Origin: a bacterium
Lineage (GTDB): Bacteria; Elusimicrobiota; Elusimicrobia; Elusimicrobiales; UBA9959
Direction: 5' to 3'
Assembly (NCBI GenBank): GCA_021847485.1
Contig: JAJZRA010000010.1
Span: forward strand, 1-42,709
DNA: 42,709 bases
The notes beneath the pieces are model-generated. The model saw only the letters and a program-made list of their open reading frames with translations, did no database searches and was not told where the DNA came from. Within the stretch, counting starts at the first letter, position 1; the number at the start of each line of letters is the position of its first letter. Positions 7,701 to 17,457 of this stretch are shown here, piece after piece. The translations under genes were made by a program, and so were the position numbers.

Positions 7701-9284
7701 TCATTTCCACTGCTTGCTCTCGGCGTACTTCATCACGCCGCGGTAGATCGCGTCCGCTATCTTCTTCCTGCCGGCCTTGCTGTTGAGGCTCTTCTCGTCG
7801 GAGGAGTTGGTCATGAAACCCATCTCCACGAGGATGCCGGGCGAGTAGGTGCCGCGCAGCACGTAGAACGCGGCCTGCTTGACGCCGCGGTTGGCGAACG
7901 GCGTGCGCTTCTCCATCTCGGCCGTCACGAAGCCGGCCAGCCTGCTCCCCTCGTTGAGGTACTCGTTGCGGGCCATCGAGTGCAGCAGCATCGCCGCCGC
8001 GTCCCCCTGGCCGCCGCCGTCCTCGAGCCCCACCACGGAGTTCTCGTAGTCGGCGACTTCGGCCGCCCACGGGTCGGAGGCCTTCTCGGACATGAAATAG
8101 ATCTCGAAGCCCTTCTCGCGCCTGTCGCGGCTGGCGTTGGCGTGGATCGAGATGAACAGGTCGGCCTTGGCGTCGTTGGCCAGCGTGGAGCGGTCGGCCA
8201 GCGGCACGAAGGTGTCGTCGGAGCGGGTAAGCCGGACGTCGAACCTGCCGTCGTCCTTCAGGTCGTCGTAGAGGTCCTTGGCGACGAGCAGGTTCAGGTC
8301 CTTCTCCTTGAGGCCGAAGAGCTTGCGGCCGCCGGGGTCCTTGCCGCCGTGGCCGGCGTCGATGATGACGCGCTTGCGGCCGCCCGGGTCCACGGTCAGT
8401 TTGTCGGGGATATTGAGGCCCGGCACGGTGGAGGCCTCCACCGCCTGCGCGTCCGCCCGGGGCGCGGCGGCCTGCGGCTCTATCACCTGCGCGGCGCCGG
8501 CGGGCGGCGCCTCGGCGGCGGCCCCGCCTATGGTCTGCGGAACGTCGGCCCGGCGCTTGGCCACGTCCAGCACTATCCTGTCGGGATCGGTCAGCTTGAA
8601 GATGTTGACGCCTCCGAAGTTCTCGTCGGGGTCCACGACCAGGCGCGCCATCTTGTTCTCCTGCTGCAGGTCCACGCCCTTTACCACGCCGTCGCTGATG
8701 TTGAGCTTCTCCTCTCCGGCGGCCACGCCGCCGAGGATCGTCATCCGGAAGAGGTTGTTCTCCTTCTGCGTGGTCTGGTACTCGAGAGGCTCCTCGAGGT
8801 AGACCACTATGCGGGTCTTGTCCTGGTAGGAGAAGTAGTTTATCGAGGTGATGTTAACTTCCTGCTGCGCGCCCAGCGCGCGCTTGGCCTTGTCGTAATC
8901 CAGCCGGAAGCCGAAAGCCTTGGCGAACTGCCTGGAGACGAAGAAGTCCAGCGCCAGGAAGGCCTTGCCCCCGCGCACGATCAGCGGGTTGGGGAACTGC
9001 TCCTTCTCGTCGTTGATCAGCACCGCGTCCGACTTCATGAAGAAGACGACCTTGTTGCCCTTGATCTGCAGCAGCAGCTTGCCGGAGACCGGGTACCAGT
9101 AGATCTTGCCGCCTATCAGCCTGGCCGCCTCGGAGGCGTTCAGGTAGACGGCGCCGCTCAGGGAATAGGTGCCTATCTTGCCGGCGTAGGAGCCGTTCTT
9201 CAGGTAGGTCACCTCGTCCACGCGGGCCTGCGCCGGGGCGCAGAACGCGGCGAGCAGGAAGAGCACGAGCAGGCGTTTTAGCAT
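7701..9284 (-). CDS. N-acetylmuramoyl-L-alanine amidase, AmiC type
   Basis: Periplasmic zinc amidase that cuts the bond between MurNAc and the stem peptide, usually for daughter-cell separation. After the signal peptide (MLKRLLVLFLLAAFCAPAQA) come a copper-amine-oxidase-like stalk domain (about 20-125), an AMIN domain (about 140-235), an Ala/Pro linker and a C-terminal Amidase_3 domain. Zinc and catalytic residues seen are H312 (DAGHGG), H381 (SIHANA) and E487 (VEMGF). I place the start at 9284 because AGGAG lies nine bases before it; the ATG at 9293 directly abuts that Shine-Dalgarno sequence. One base separates it from murI. Confidence 0.93.
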   Translation of the reverse strand: MLKRLLVLFLLAAFCAPAQARVDEVTYLKNGSYAGKIGTYSLSGAVYLNASEAARLIGGKIYWYPVSGKLLLQIKGNKVVFFMKSDAVLINDEKEQFPNPLIVRGGKAFLALDFFVSRQFAKAFGFRLDYDKAKRALGAQQEVNITSINYFSYQDKTRIVVYLEEPLEYQTTQKENNLFRMTILGGVAAGEEKLNISDGVVKGVDLQQENKMARLVVDPDENFGGVNIFKLTDPDRIVLDVAKRRADVPQTIGGAAAEAPPAGAAQVIEPQAAAPRADAQAVEASTVPGLNIPDKLTVDPGGRKRVIIDAGHGGKDPGGRKLFGLKEKDLNLLVAKDLYDDLKDDGRFDVRLTRSDDTFVPLADRSTLANDAKADLFISIHANASRDRREKGFEIYFMSEKASDPWAAEVADYENSVVGLEDGGGQGDAAAMLLHSMARNEYLNEGSRLAGFVTAEMEKRTPFANRGVKQAAFYVLRGTYSPGILVEMGFMTNSSDEKSLNSKAGRKKIADAIYRGVMKYAESKQWK

Positions 9285-9322
9285 TTTACCCATCTCCTAA
9301 TTTATAGCAAAGGACGGCGGCC

Positions 9323-9338
9323 GGGCGCCACGGCGCCC
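9323..9338 (-). other. Hairpin between RNase G and amidase genes
   Basis: A stem GGGCGC/GCGCCC with a four-base loop just after the rng stop, without a T-tract. It is more likely an mRNA-stabilising or processing element than a terminator. A TATAAA just before the amidase Shine-Dalgarno sequence could be a weak internal -10. Confidence 0.4.
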
Positions 9339-9344
9339 CCGCGG

Positions 9345-10790
9345 TCATTCCAGTATTATCCGGTAGTCCTCCCAGGTCAGCTGGGGCTCCGAGGTTATCT
9401 TGACGCTGCGGTGCACGTTCTTCTCTATCAGCGACACCTTCTTCCTGAGGACCTCGCACAGGATGGGATGGCAGACTATCCGCAGGTTGCCGCCGGGGCG
9501 CCCCATCGTGATATTGTGGATCTCGCGCTGGATCTTGATGCGGATGCTCTCGCTCGAGAGCACGCGGCCGCTGCCGTGGCACTCCGGGCACTCCTCGGTC
9601 AGCAGGCTGACCGTGCTCTCGCGCTTGCGCTCGCGCGTCATCTCTACGAGGCCGAGGCGCGTGATCGGCAGGATGCGGATCTTCGCCCGGTCGCGGGAGA
9701 CCGCGTTCTCGAGGGCCTGCACCACCTTGTGGCGGTTCGAGGCCTTCTTCATGTCGATGAAGTCTATCACGATGATGCCGCCGATATTGCGCAGGCGCAG
9801 CTGGCGGGCCACCTCGGCCGCGGCCTCGATGTTCGTGGCGGTGACGGTCTCCTCCTGCGACTTGTTGCCGGTGAAACGGCCGGTGTTGACGTCTATCGCG
9901 CACAGCGACTCGGCCTCCTGGATGATGATGCTGCCGCCGTTCGGCAGCGGCACCTTCACGCGGCGCAGGTCGTCTATCTCCTTCTCGATGTTGAAGGCCT
10001 TGAAGATCGGCGTCTTGCTGTCGTAGAGCTTCACCCGGTCCTTGAGCTCCGGCGAGATCTTGGCCGCCAGTTCCTGGACGTTGTGGAAGTCGTCCCGGTT
10101 GTCGAGCATGTAGATCGTCGTCTCCTCGGAGAGGATGTCGCGGGCGACCTGCATCGTCATGTCCATGTCCTTGTGCAGCAGCGCCGGCGGCCGGGAGGAA
10201 TCGTAGCGGGCCTGGATCGTGTCCCACATCCGGAGCAGGTACTTCACCTCGCGGTCCAGCTCCTCCTCGGTGGCCCCTTCGGCCTCGGTGCGCACGATGC
10301 AGCCTTTCGTGCCGAGCATCTTGGAGTCGGAGATCTTGCGCATGATCGCCGAGAGGCGCTTGCGTTCCTCGTCGTTCTCGATGCTCTTCGACACGCCGAC
10401 GAAGTCCTGGAACGGCGTCAGCACCAGGTAGCGGCCGGGCAGCGAGACGTCCATCGTCACCTTCATGCCCTTCGTGCCGATCGCGTCCTTCGTGACCTGC
10501 ACCATGACCTCCTGGTCCTTCTTGAGCAGCTTGTCGATGCCGTCCTTCTGGTTGCCGAGCACGTCGGAGATGTAGATATAGGCGTTCTTGTCGAGGCCGA
10601 TGTCCATGAACGCGCTCGAGATGCCGGGCAGCACGTTCTCGACGCGGGCCTTGTAGATGTTGCCCACGATGTTGCCGGCGCTGCGGCGCTCCCAGAACAG
10701 CTCGCTGAGCTTGCCGTCCTCGAGTATCGCTATGCGCGTCTCCTCGAACGAAGTGTTCGCGAAAATCTCTTTCTTTATCTTGTTTGCCAT
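9345..10790 (-). CDS. rng: Ribonuclease G (RNase E/G family)
   Basis: Single-strand endoribonuclease for rRNA maturation and mRNA decay. The N-terminal S1 domain (about 35-125) is followed by a 5'-sensor/RNase H-like core and the DNase I-like catalytic part. The Mg2+-binding aspartates are D300 (CAIDVNTG) and D343 (VIDFIDM), followed by the ITRLGLVEMTRERKR signature. The Zn-link cysteines CPECHGSG come next. At 481 residues it is the RNase G size and lacks the long RNase E scaffold tail. AGGAG precedes the ATG. It follows the TIGR03936 gene, an arrangement seen in several phyla. Confidence 0.95.
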   Translation of the reverse strand: MANKIKKEIFANTSFEETRIAILEDGKLSELFWERRSAGNIVGNIYKARVENVLPGISSAFMDIGLDKNAYIYISDVLGNQKDGIDKLLKKDQEVMVQVTKDAIGTKGMKVTMDVSLPGRYLVLTPFQDFVGVSKSIENDEERKRLSAIMRKISDSKMLGTKGCIVRTEAEGATEEELDREVKYLLRMWDTIQARYDSSRPPALLHKDMDMTMQVARDILSEETTIYMLDNRDDFHNVQELAAKISPELKDRVKLYDSKTPIFKAFNIEKEIDDLRRVKVPLPNGGSIIIQEAESLCAIDVNTGRFTGNKSQEETVTATNIEAAAEVARQLRLRNIGGIIVIDFIDMKKASNRHKVVQALENAVSRDRAKIRILPITRLGLVEMTRERKRESTVSLLTEECPECHGSGRVLSSESIRIKIQREIHNITMGRPGGNLRIVCHPILCEVLRKKVSLIEKNVHRSVKITSEPQLTWEDYRIILE

Positions 10791-10807
10791 GATGATCTCC
10801 TAAAAAC

Positions 10808-11485
10808 TCAGAATACCTCCAGCTTGCCGCCGGAGTCCAACCAGTACAATTCCTTCCTTACTATGCGCCTGAAGAGCGGCTCGCCGCCGCACATCAGCCC
10901 GGCCACGGTCTCGGGCTTCACGTTGCGCCCGGCCTCCAGCCGCAGCGTCAACTTGAGCAGCCCGGCGGCCGGGTCCAGCGAGGCCGCCAGCACCGGCGTC
11001 CTCGCGTCCAGGGTCCTGCGCTCCCCCGAGGGCTTAACCTTCTCCCACGGCAGGCTCGTGAGCGCCATGAAGGCGTCCACCGAGCCCTGCGAGAAGCCGG
11101 GCGGCCAGCCGGCCTCGAGGAAGTACTCGGCCGCGTTCACGGCGGCCTCTATCGACGGGAAGAAGACCGGGACCCTCCTGGCCGTCAGCAGCCTGAACCG
11201 CCCGTCGTCGAGCGGCTGCAGCCGCTCCAGCGCCTCGCCGTCCCGCACGAAATCCTCCAGGTAGAGGTCGGCGTACTCGCAGAGGCTCTCGTGGCCCACC
11301 GAGACCGCGGGGCCGAAGGCCATGCGGGGCACCATGGCCCCGCCGACCTTCGCGGGCCAGAACTTCAGCCCGCAGGAGGCCGCGCGGGCGCGCAGCGCCT
11401 TGATCTGTTCCAGGTGGCTCAGGTCCTTGGCGGGCGCGAGCCTCGCGAACTTGAGCCTTATCCTGGAGCGCGGTCCTTCCGTCAT
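10808..11485 (-). CDS. TIGR03936/DUF2344 radical SAM-linked protein
   Basis: A 225-residue cytoplasmic protein. It starts with RIRLKFARLAPAKDLSHLEQ and has the MAFGPAVSVGHESLCEYADL region typical of TIGR03936, a family named for being fused or adjacent to a B12-binding radical SAM protein (TIGR03960) and often next to RNase E/G. Here the RNase G neighbour is present but no radical SAM partner is beside it. The biochemical role of the family is not established; rRNA or tRNA modification tied to RNA processing is a reasonable guess. The start follows the rodA stop by one base. Confidence 0.85.
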   Translation of the reverse strand: MTEGPRSRIRLKFARLAPAKDLSHLEQIKALRARAASCGLKFWPAKVGGAMVPRMAFGPAVSVGHESLCEYADLYLEDFVRDGEALERLQPLDDGRFRLLTARRVPVFFPSIEAAVNAAEYFLEAGWPPGFSQGSVDAFMALTSLPWEKVKPSGERRTLDARTPVLAASLDPAAGLLKLTLRLEAGRNVKPETVAGLMCGGEPLFRRIVRKELYWLDSGGKLEVF

Positions 11486-11486
11486 A

Positions 11487-12827
11487 TCACACCAGCGCGT
11501 ACCTGCGCGCGTACACCGACTCGGCGATGCCCACCGCGGCCATCGTGGCCACCAGGTTGGAACCGCCGTAAGACAGCAGCGGCAGCGGGACGCCGGCGAC
11601 CGGCGCGAACCCGAGCAGCATGCCGAAATTGATGCCGAAATAGACCAGGAACATCCCGAAGATGCCGCAGTTCACCAGGTAGCCGAACCGGTCGCGGGCG
11701 AGCCGGGCCCCCTGCATGACGCGCCGCATCACCACCACGTAGAGCCCCATCACCAGCAGCATCCCCCAGAAGCCCATCTCCTCGCCGACTACGGCCAGGA
11801 TGAAGTCCGTGTGCCGCTCCGGCACGAAGCCCAGCCGGGACTGCGTGCCGGAGAACACGCCGCGGCCCAGGATGCCGCCCGAGCCTATCGCTATGCGCGC
11901 CTGCAGCAGATTGTAGCCCGCGCCGCGCGGGTCCGATTCCGGCGACAGGAACACCTCGAGGCGCTTCTGCTGGTAATCCTTCATCTGGTTCTTGACGACC
12001 ATGCCGGAGAAGAAGCCGAGGATGACGACGAGGGCCGCGCCGGCGAAATAGACGCCGGTCACGTTGGCGTAGAGCCGGACCGACAGGCGCCACAGCGCCC
12101 AGGCCCCGGCCGCGACCGCGCCCACGAAGGTCAGCGCGTTCAGCCAGGAATCGGACATGTGGAAGAAATAGCCTATCAGCGAGCTGTCCAGCAGCTCCGG
12201 GTTCAGCCCGATGATGGTCCACAGCACCGGGAACAGGCCCGAGATGAAGGCGTAACCGAGGATGATCGACAGGTGGAAGACGCTCGCGCCCGAGGCGAAC
12301 AGCATGATCAGCGCCACCGGGAAAGTGATCAGGATCGCCGAGAAGTCCGGCTGCTTGATCAGCAGGAAGAAGACCGGCAGGCACAGCGCGAAGGCGCCGA
12401 GCACGGTCTGCAGTTCCCTGATCTTGCCGATGCGCTTGTCGAGGTAGTTGGCCAGCACGAGGATGAGCCCGAGGCGGGCGAACTCCGACGGCTGCACCGA
12501 GAAGAACGGCAGGCGGTACCACGAGCGCGCGCCCTTGTCCACGACGCCGAAGACCAGCACGCCGGCGAGGAACGCCAGCAGGAGGCCGTAGACCCACTTC
12601 CACTGGTCCTGGTAGACCTGGTAGTTGAGGCTCCACGCGGCCGCGAACGCGATCAGCCCGAACGGGATGGCGATCAGCTGGGTACGGATGATGCGGGCCT
12701 GCTGCGGCAGGACCGCGACCGAGGAGAAGACCGCGATGGTGCCGATGGCGAGCAGCGCGAGCACGGCCAGGAACAGCGCCCAGTCCATGCGGTTCTTGCG
12801 GAGGCCCGCGGAGGCGCCGGTTATCAC
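11487..12827 (-). CDS. rodA: RodA, SEDS-family peptidoglycan glycosyltransferase
   Basis: Integral membrane glycan polymerase of the elongasome, working with PBP2. The roughly 446-residue product has about ten membrane helices and the SEDS signatures SVQPSEFARLGLIL, GGILGRGVFSGTQSRLGFVP and ERHTDFILAVVGEEMGFWG. The reading frame stays open far upstream into mrdA, but that part is out-of-frame GC-rich translation. I place the start at the GTG at 12827, which overlaps the mrdA stop as GTGA and has AAGGAGG four bases upstream. The ATG at 12788 (MDWALF) is an alternative. Confidence 0.93.
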   Translation of the reverse strand: MITGASAGLRKNRMDWALFLAVLALLAIGTIAVFSSVAVLPQQARIIRTQLIAIPFGLIAFAAAWSLNYQVYQDQWKWVYGLLLAFLAGVLVFGVVDKGARSWYRLPFFSVQPSEFARLGLILVLANYLDKRIGKIRELQTVLGAFALCLPVFFLLIKQPDFSAILITFPVALIMLFASGASVFHLSIILGYAFISGLFPVLWTIIGLNPELLDSSLIGYFFHMSDSWLNALTFVGAVAAGAWALWRLSVRLYANVTGVYFAGAALVVILGFFSGMVVKNQMKDYQQKRLEVFLSPESDPRGAGYNLLQARIAIGSGGILGRGVFSGTQSRLGFVPERHTDFILAVVGEEMGFWGMLLVMGLYVVVMRRVMQGARLARDRFGYLVNCGIFGMFLVYFGINFGMLLGFAPVAGVPLPLLSYGGSNLVATMAAVGIAESVYARRYALV

Positions 12828-14653
12828 ATGGCCTCCTTCGCCGGCTGCGGCGCGGCCTGCGCGGGCGCCGGCGCGGCGGCGGGTTTCTTCAGGTCTTCCC
12901 TGAGGACGGCCTCGATGACGGCCTTGGCGATGGGCGCCGCGGCGGAGGCGCCGTGCTCGCCGTGCTCCACCAGCACGGCCACGGCGACCCTGGAGGGCTG
13001 TCCGCCGACGGTGGCGTAGCAGACGAACCAGGCGTGGTCCTTGCCGTGCGGGTTCTGCGCGGTGCCGGTCTTGCCGTAGATCTCGGCGCCCTCTATCCGG
13101 GCGGCCTGGCCGGTGCCTTCCTCGACGACGCTGCGCAGGCCCTCGCGGATCAGCTGCCAGGTGGAGGGCTTCAGGTCGGCGCGGCTCATCACCTCGGGGC
13201 CGCCCTTGTAGACCTGCTGCCCGTCGCTCTTGACGATGCGGTCGACGTAATAGGGCCGGTAGAAGGTCCCGCCGTTGGCCACCGCGGCTATCTCGCCGGC
13301 GGCCTGCATCGGCGTCATCAGGGTCTCGCCCTGGCCTATCGCGAGGTTGAGCGTGTCGCCGATGAACCAGTAGCTCTTCTTGGCGGCGCGCGCCGTGGGG
13401 CCGAAGACGTTGCCCGGCTTCTCGTCGGGCAGCGCGATGCCGGAGGTCTTGCCCAGGCGGAAGGCGCGGGCGTACTTCTCTATGTTCAGCGGGCCGGCGC
13501 GCTGGCCTTCCACGTAGAAATAGACGTCGCAGGACTTGGCCAGGCCCTCGATGAAGTCCACGCTGCCGTGGCCCTTCTTGTCCCAGCACTTGAAGACCCG
13601 GCTGCCGGCGTCGTAGTAGCCCGGGCAGACCACGCGCTCCGCCGGGCTGACCCGCCCCGACTCCAGGATGGCCGCGGCCGTGACGATCTTGAAGATCGAG
13701 CCGGGCGGGTAGGTGCCCTGCAGCGCGACGTTGAACTCGGGCAGGACCTTGCCCGCCGGCAGCCCTTCCCGCTCGGAGCCGGACAGCACGAACATATTGG
13801 GATCGTAGTCGGGGGCGGAAGCGAAGGCGAGCACCCTGCCGTTGCGCGGGTCCAGCGCGACCACGGCGCCCTTGCCGCTGACGGACTTCTTGAGCCCCGC
13901 CTCGGCCGCGGCCTGCGCCTTGGAATCTATCGTCAGGAAGATGTCCGCGCCCGGCACCCACTTGCGGCTCTCGAGCACGCGGTTCAGCTTGCCGCGCGAA
14001 TCCACCTCCAGGTAGATACCGCCGTCCTTGCCCTTCAGCTCGCGCTCGTAGGTCTTCTCGAGGCCGGCCTTGCCGAGGCGCGAATCCATCGAGTAGCTCT
14101 TGTCCTTCGAGAGGGCCGCCCAGTCCCGCGCGTCCATCTTGCCGATGTAGCCCATCAGGTGGCTGAGGTACGCGCCGAACGGATAGTACCGCCTGGCCTC
14201 GACGATGATGTCGATGCCGGGGTAGAGGGCCTTCAGCTCGGAGAGCGCCAGCATGATCTTCGGCGGCAGGTTCTCGGCGAGGCGTACCGGCTTCTCCCGC
14301 GCGGCGGCGCGGTAGACGGCCTTGCGCAGGTCGTCGTAGTCCGCGCCGAGCGGCTTCGCCAGCGCCCTGGCCATGCGGTCCAGCTCGGCGTTGGTCTTGG
14401 CCTGGCCGGGGAAATAGATGAGGCTGAAGGAGGGCTTGCTGGTGGCGAGCGCGACGTCGTCGGAGGAGAAGATGCGGCCGCGGGGCGCCGCCTGCGCGAT
14501 CACCTGCGTGCGGTTCTTCTCGGCGATCTCGCGGTAATGCCCGGCGTTCAGCACCTGCAGGTTGACCAGCCGCAGCAGGAACAGCAGCGCGGCGCCGTAG
14601 GCCAGCGCCCAGATCAGCTCGAGCCGCTCCTGCGGCAGCTGGCGGTCTATCAT
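12824..14653 (-). CDS. mrdA: Penicillin-binding protein 2 (elongasome transpeptidase)
   Basis: Class B PBP that crosslinks peptidoglycan along the side wall and activates RodA. After a single N-terminal membrane anchor (about 15-32) comes the non-penicillin-binding pedestal (from about VIAQAAPRGRIF) and the transpeptidase domain: SxxK with S319 (PPGSIFK), the SCD of KSCDVYFY, and KTGT with K528. It ends in an Ala/Pro-rich tail. The 609-residue start at 14653 overlaps the mreD stop as ATGA; the frame is open further upstream, but that part is a shadow of mreD. Confidence 0.95.
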   Translation of the reverse strand: MIDRQLPQERLELIWALAYGAALLFLLRLVNLQVLNAGHYREIAEKNRTQVIAQAAPRGRIFSSDDVALATSKPSFSLIYFPGQAKTNAELDRMARALAKPLGADYDDLRKAVYRAAAREKPVRLAENLPPKIMLALSELKALYPGIDIIVEARRYYPFGAYLSHLMGYIGKMDARDWAALSKDKSYSMDSRLGKAGLEKTYERELKGKDGGIYLEVDSRGKLNRVLESRKWVPGADIFLTIDSKAQAAAEAGLKKSVSGKGAVVALDPRNGRVLAFASAPDYDPNMFVLSGSEREGLPAGKVLPEFNVALQGTYPPGSIFKIVTAAAILESGRVSPAERVVCPGYYDAGSRVFKCWDKKGHGSVDFIEGLAKSCDVYFYVEGQRAGPLNIEKYARAFRLGKTSGIALPDEKPGNVFGPTARAAKKSYWFIGDTLNLAIGQGETLMTPMQAAGEIAAVANGGTFYRPYYVDRIVKSDGQQVYKGGPEVMSRADLKPSTWQLIREGLRSVVEEGTGQAARIEGAEIYGKTGTAQNPHGKDHAWFVCYATVGGQPSRVAVAVLVEHGEHGASAAAPIAKAVIEAVLREDLKKPAAAPAPAQAAPQPAKEAM

Positions 14654-15129
14654 AGCGCGCCGTACCGCCGCTTGAGCCCGTAGAACACCCGGAACACGAC
14701 CGGCACGGCCAGCGCGTTCAGGAAGGGCTCCGCGAGGAAAATTTTTACGCCGACCGGGCTGACCCGGCCGAAGACCAGGCTGAGGCCCTGGTAGAAGAGC
14801 AGGCAGGCCCACGACAGCGCGGGGGCCGCGACCAGCTGAGAGAACGGGCTCGACATGTCGAAGTGGCGTTTGAGGGCGTGGACGCCGTAGGCCATCAGCG
14901 ACCAGGTCAGCGCCCAGCCGCCCAGCGCCCCGGAGCCCAGCATATCGGCGTAGAGGCCGGCGAAGAAGCCCCAGGCCACGGCCTTCACCGGCCCCGACAG
15001 GATGGCCGCGCAGAGGGCGGCCGCGAACAGCAGGTTGGGCGCCAGGCCGAAGACCGTCAGGTTCTGCGTCCACCACCAGTAGGCGGCGCCGGTGGCCAGG
15101 TAGAGCGCCAGCTCGATCAAAAGGCTCAT
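14650..15129 (-). CDS. mreD: Rod shape-determining protein MreD
   Basis: Small integral membrane protein of the elongasome. The 159-residue product starts MSLLIELALYLATGAAYWWW and has about five membrane helices, the usual MreD layout; the sequence itself is poorly conserved and the assignment rests partly on position between mreC and mrdA. Both ends overlap the neighbours by four bases (ATGA), so translation of mreC, mreD and mrdA is coupled. Confidence 0.9.
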   Translation of the reverse strand: MSLLIELALYLATGAAYWWWTQNLTVFGLAPNLLFAAALCAAILSGPVKAVAWGFFAGLYADMLGSGALGGWALTWSLMAYGVHALKRHFDMSSPFSQLVAAPALSWACLLFYQGLSLVFGRVSPVGVKIFLAEPFLNALAVPVVFRVFYGLKRRYGAL

Positions 15130-15989
15130 TTCCGTTCCCCCTGCTGGCGGTAGGTCATCAGGTCGCCGGGGATGTTGCGGCGCACGACGAAGACCTCCTT
15201 GAGGGTGTTGACGTCCACGGCGGGCTTGACGTCGGCGGTGATGAAGTTCATGAAGGACTCGCGGGGGTAGACCTTTGTGACCTTGCCCACGTAGACCCCG
15301 GCCGGGAACAGCAGGCCGCCGGGAGAGGTGACGAGCTCGGCGCCGGGCTCCACGGCGGCCTCCTCGGGCACGTAGTTCATCCTGAGCAGCCAGGTACCCT
15401 TGCCTTCGACCAGCGCCTCGAAGCCGCCCGGCGAGATGGAGCAGACCGCGGAAGCCGCGGCGTTGGTCAGCAGCAGCACCTTGGAGAATTTCGGATAGAC
15501 CTCCAGCACGCGGCCGGCCAGCCCGGCCCTGTCGTCCTGCATGCCGAGGACGGTGTCGTTGACGGCCACGCCGTCCTCGGAGCCCTTGTCTATGAAAAAG
15601 GAGCCGTACCAGTCGGCCGGGGTCTTGTTGACGACCCGGGCCCAGGTGCCGGTCCACGGCAGCGAGCGGGAAAGCTTCATCTCGCGGGTCAGGCGCTCGT
15701 TCTCGGCGACCTGGGCCGAGGCGTTGCGCAGCCTGACCTCGAGGTCGCGCACCTTGTCGGTAAGGGCGCGGTTCTCCTGGTCGGTCTCGAGCAGCTTGAC
15801 GAAGTTGGAGGGGACGTTGCGGACGAAGTAGCCGTACCTGGCGCCGTAATGCAGCGACGGGTAAAGGCTGTAACTGACGGCGATGCGGGCGGTGTGGGCG
15901 AATTTGGAGACGGGGAAGAGCAGCAGGAGGACGGATACTGCGGCGAAGAATACTATGGCGTAATTGGCTGCGTCCTTTTCTCTGCTCAT
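15126..15989 (-). CDS. mreC: Rod shape-determining protein MreC
   Basis: Periplasmic elongasome scaffold that binds PBP2. The N-terminal membrane helix (about 10-28) is followed by a coiled coil (about 60-105, DQENRALTDKVRDLEVRL) and the double beta-barrel domain (WYGSFFIDKGSEDGVAVND, LLFPAGVYVGKV). The length of 287 residues is typical. A 55-base gap containing a strong hairpin separates it from mreB. Confidence 0.95.
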   Translation of the reverse strand: MSREKDAANYAIVFFAAVSVLLLLFPVSKFAHTARIAVSYSLYPSLHYGARYGYFVRNVPSNFVKLLETDQENRALTDKVRDLEVRLRNASAQVAENERLTREMKLSRSLPWTGTWARVVNKTPADWYGSFFIDKGSEDGVAVNDTVLGMQDDRAGLAGRVLEVYPKFSKVLLLTNAAASAVCSISPGGFEALVEGKGTWLLRMNYVPEEAAVEPGAELVTSPGGLLFPAGVYVGKVTKVYPRESFMNFITADVKPAVDVNTLKEVFVVRRNIPGDLMTYRQQGERK

Positions 15990-16028
15990 CGCGATCCCTG
16001 GTCGGGACCCGCCTGAAAGGCCGCGCGT

Positions 16029-16044
16029 CCCCCCTCGCGGGGGG
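16029..16044 (-). other. GC hairpin directly after the mreB stop codon
   Basis: On the minus strand the mreB TGA is followed immediately by CCCCCC, GCGA and GGGGGG. The GCGA loop is a GNRA tetraloop, so the hairpin should be very stable. No T-tract follows, so it is not a standard terminator. A likely role is to protect the mreB 3' end or lower flow into mreC, giving more MreB than MreC. Confidence 0.6.
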
Positions 16045-17085
<1,041 letters not shown>

Positions 17086-17089
17086 TTTT

Positions 17090-17431
17090 TTAGACCAGTT
17101 TCACCAGCGCGGTCTCGGTGGCGTCGCCGCGGCGCATCCCCAGCTTCAGTATGCGGGTGAAGCCGCCCGGGCGCTCCTTGTAGCGCGGGGCGATCACGTC
17201 GAACACCTTGTGGTAGACGGCCTTGTCCTTGATGACGCGGCGGACCTCGACGCGGCGGTTGTTCTTCGCGTCGGCGATCACGCGCTCCACCACGCGGCGC
17301 AGCTCCTTGGCCTTCGGCAGCGTCGTCTCCACCTTCTCGTGGAGCAGCAGGCTGGAGGCCATGTTGGAGAACATCGCGCGGCGGTGAGAGCCGGTCCTGG
17401 AAAGCTTACTCGTACCCAGATTTCTTATCAT
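17090..17431 (-). CDS. rplQ: 50S ribosomal protein L17
   Basis: Large-subunit protein near the exit tunnel. The 113 residues carry the L17 N-terminal signature ([20 protein letters not shown]) and the [17 protein letters not shown]-terminal motif. It is the last ribosomal protein gene of the cluster, 26 bases after rpoA, and reads almost directly into mreB. Confidence 0.97.
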   Translation of the reverse strand: MIRNLGTSKLSRTGSHRRAMFSNMASSLLLHEKVETTLPKAKELRRVVERVIADAKNNRRVEVRRVIKDKAVYHKVFDVIAPRYKERPGGFTRILKLGMRRGDATETALVKLV

Positions 17432-17457
17432 AGCGTGTTCCTTGGTCTAACGATCGG

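Noticed and set aside
9323-9338. Hairpin after rng as a terminator
   Set aside because: No T-tract follows on the minus strand, and the amidase gene begins within about 40 bases.
7644-11264. Very long plus-strand open frames (545 and 617 codons) opposite the amidase, RNase G and TIGR03936 genes
   Set aside because: They lie antisense to genes with full catalytic motifs, and their products are His/Arg/Leu/Gly-rich with no domain. Long antisense frames are expected in GC-rich DNA.
11487-15657. Extended minus-strand frames that would make RodA 824, PBP2 750 and MreD 335 residues long
   Set aside because: The upstream parts are out-of-frame translations of the preceding gene. The 4-base GTGA/ATGA overlaps, with a strong Shine-Dalgarno sequence in the rodA case, define shorter proteins of normal length.
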